Assembly (NCBI GenBank): GCA_020200615.1
Contig: JAIVIH010000079.1
Span: forward strand, 1 to 7,006
Length of the DNA: 7,006 nucleotides
Reading direction: 5' to 3'
From: Actinomycetota bacterium
GTDB taxonomy: Bacteria; Actinomycetota; Acidimicrobiia; Acidimicrobiales; AC-14
A program made the translations under genes and the position numbers. The notes beneath the pieces are model-generated. The model was not told where the DNA came from. It ran no database searches and was given only the letters and a program-made list of their open reading frames with translations. Of this stretch, positions 6,524 through 7,006 are shown piece by piece; the first letter of the stretch is position 1; every line of letters starts with the position of its first letter.

Positions 6524-7006
6524 TCAGCCCACCGGCAGCCGGCGGCGGCCGGCGTCCTCGAGCAGGTCGCCCGGTCGGGTGGGTGTGATCAGGAGCTGAT
6601 TCGTCTTGATCGGCTCGCCGAGCCGCCTGCCCGGCCGCAGCAGGGACATCTGCACGTCCTCGGTGAGGTCGACTTCGAGCGCCAGCCCGGGTGCCTTCTG
6701 GGTGAGGTCGACGGCTCCCGAGTGGGCGGGAGCGGGCCCCAGCCGGCTGATGGACTGTCGTCGGAGAAGGACGGGATCGACGATCGTCAGCGGGTCGTGG
6801 AGGACGATCCCCGCGGGCACGATCACCGCCCAACGCCTGGAGAGATCGTGAAGTCCCCGGAGAAGGACGCCGGCGACCGGAAGGCCCACCAGGGTGAGGA
6901 GGGCGCCGAGCAGCCACCGCCGAGAAGCGAGGAGCAGCGGTCCGGCCGACAGGCCGGCCATGGTCAGACCCCAGGCCAGCAGCAGTGGACCGAACAGGAG
7001 GGGGCC
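6524..7006 (-). CDS. Membrane protein of unknown family, N-terminus beyond the right edge
   Basis: I do not recognise this gene. The frame is open from its stop at 6524-6526 to the right edge, giving 160 visible residues; the codons upstream of the ATG at 6961 (15 codons reading GPLLFGPLLLAWGLT) are hydrophobic and continue a membrane segment, so the real start is off the window. Seen in visible numbering: a first hydrophobic segment at about 1-27, an RR pair, a second one at about 31-49 (WLLGALLTLVGLPVAGVLL), then a soluble part starting RRWAVIVPAGIVLHDPLTIVDP, rich in beta-strand-like stretches, with QKAPGLALEVDLTE, RPGRRLGEPIKTNQLLITPT and a short basic tail. The membrane-anchor plus small beta domain layout recalls bacterial PH-like membrane proteins, but that is only an impression. 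Its stop is 3 bases from the stop of the convergent DUF4352-like gene. Confidence 0.7.
   Translation of the reverse strand, partial: GPLLFGPLLLAWGLTMAGLSAGPLLLASRRWLLGALLTLVGLPVAGVLLRGLHDLSRRWAVIVPAGIVLHDPLTIVDPVLLRRQSISRLGPAPAHSGAVDLTQKAPGLALEVDLTEDVQMSLLRPGRRLGEPIKTNQLLITPTRPGDLLEDAGRRRLPVG
6538..6553 (+). terminator. Weak candidate hairpin downstream of the DUF4352-like gene
   Basis: Two GCCGGC palindromes (6538-6543 and 6548-6553) can pair as a 6-bp stem around a 4-base loop, starting 18 bases after the TAG at 6518-6520. No T-tract follows, and the element lies in the 3' end of the opposite gene. It is a possible terminator only. Confidence 0.18.

Overview
The window is about 7 kb of very GC-rich DNA with tightly packed genes, GTG/ATG starts, overlapping stop/start codons and probable leaderless promoters. 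Together with the gene content (maltokinase next to glgB, a cysteine desulfurase-mnmA pair, DUF4352-type protein) this points to an actinobacterium. An Acidimicrobiia-like lineage is my best guess from protein style, but that is inference. No tRNA, rRNA, mobile element or CRISPR array is visible.

Left third (1-3031): two forward genes with overlapping stop and start codons, a maltokinase (mak/pep2) and a 1,4-alpha-glucan branching enzyme (glgB). In the TreS-Mak-GlgE-GlgB route, trehalose is isomerised to maltose, maltose is phosphorylated by Mak, GlgE polymerises maltose-1-phosphate into alpha-1,4-glucan, and GlgB adds branches. treS and glgE are not in the window but may lie to the left. The GlgB is the main oddity: the catalytic GH13 barrel is intact, but the N1 region and nearly all of CBM48 are missing, and a short block of the C-terminal beta-domain also appears to be gone, all in frame.

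Middle (2988-5683): a reverse-strand SRPBCC/polyketide-cyclase-like gene overlaps the end of glgB tail to tail by 44 bases. It starts only 40 bases from a divergent cysteine desulfurase gene. Both divergent genes have a TANNNT box 6-7 bases before their ATG and no Shine-Dalgarno, suggesting back-to-back leaderless promoters. The desulfurase is followed after 13 bases by mnmA. The pair would form a sulfur relay: persulfide from cysteine to MnmA, then 2-thiolation of U34 in tRNA.

Right third (5684-7006): a forward gene encodes an N-terminal Cys-rich zinc-binding motif, a short NQA repeat linker, one membrane helix and a DUF4352-like extracytoplasmic domain. It ends 3 bases from the stop of a convergent reverse-strand gene for a membrane protein I do not recognise. 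The N-terminus of that protein lies beyond the right edge.

Overall this is mostly ordinary housekeeping sequence. The points worth a second look are the shortened GlgB, the divergent leaderless promoter pair, and the zinc-finger/DUF4352 membrane protein.
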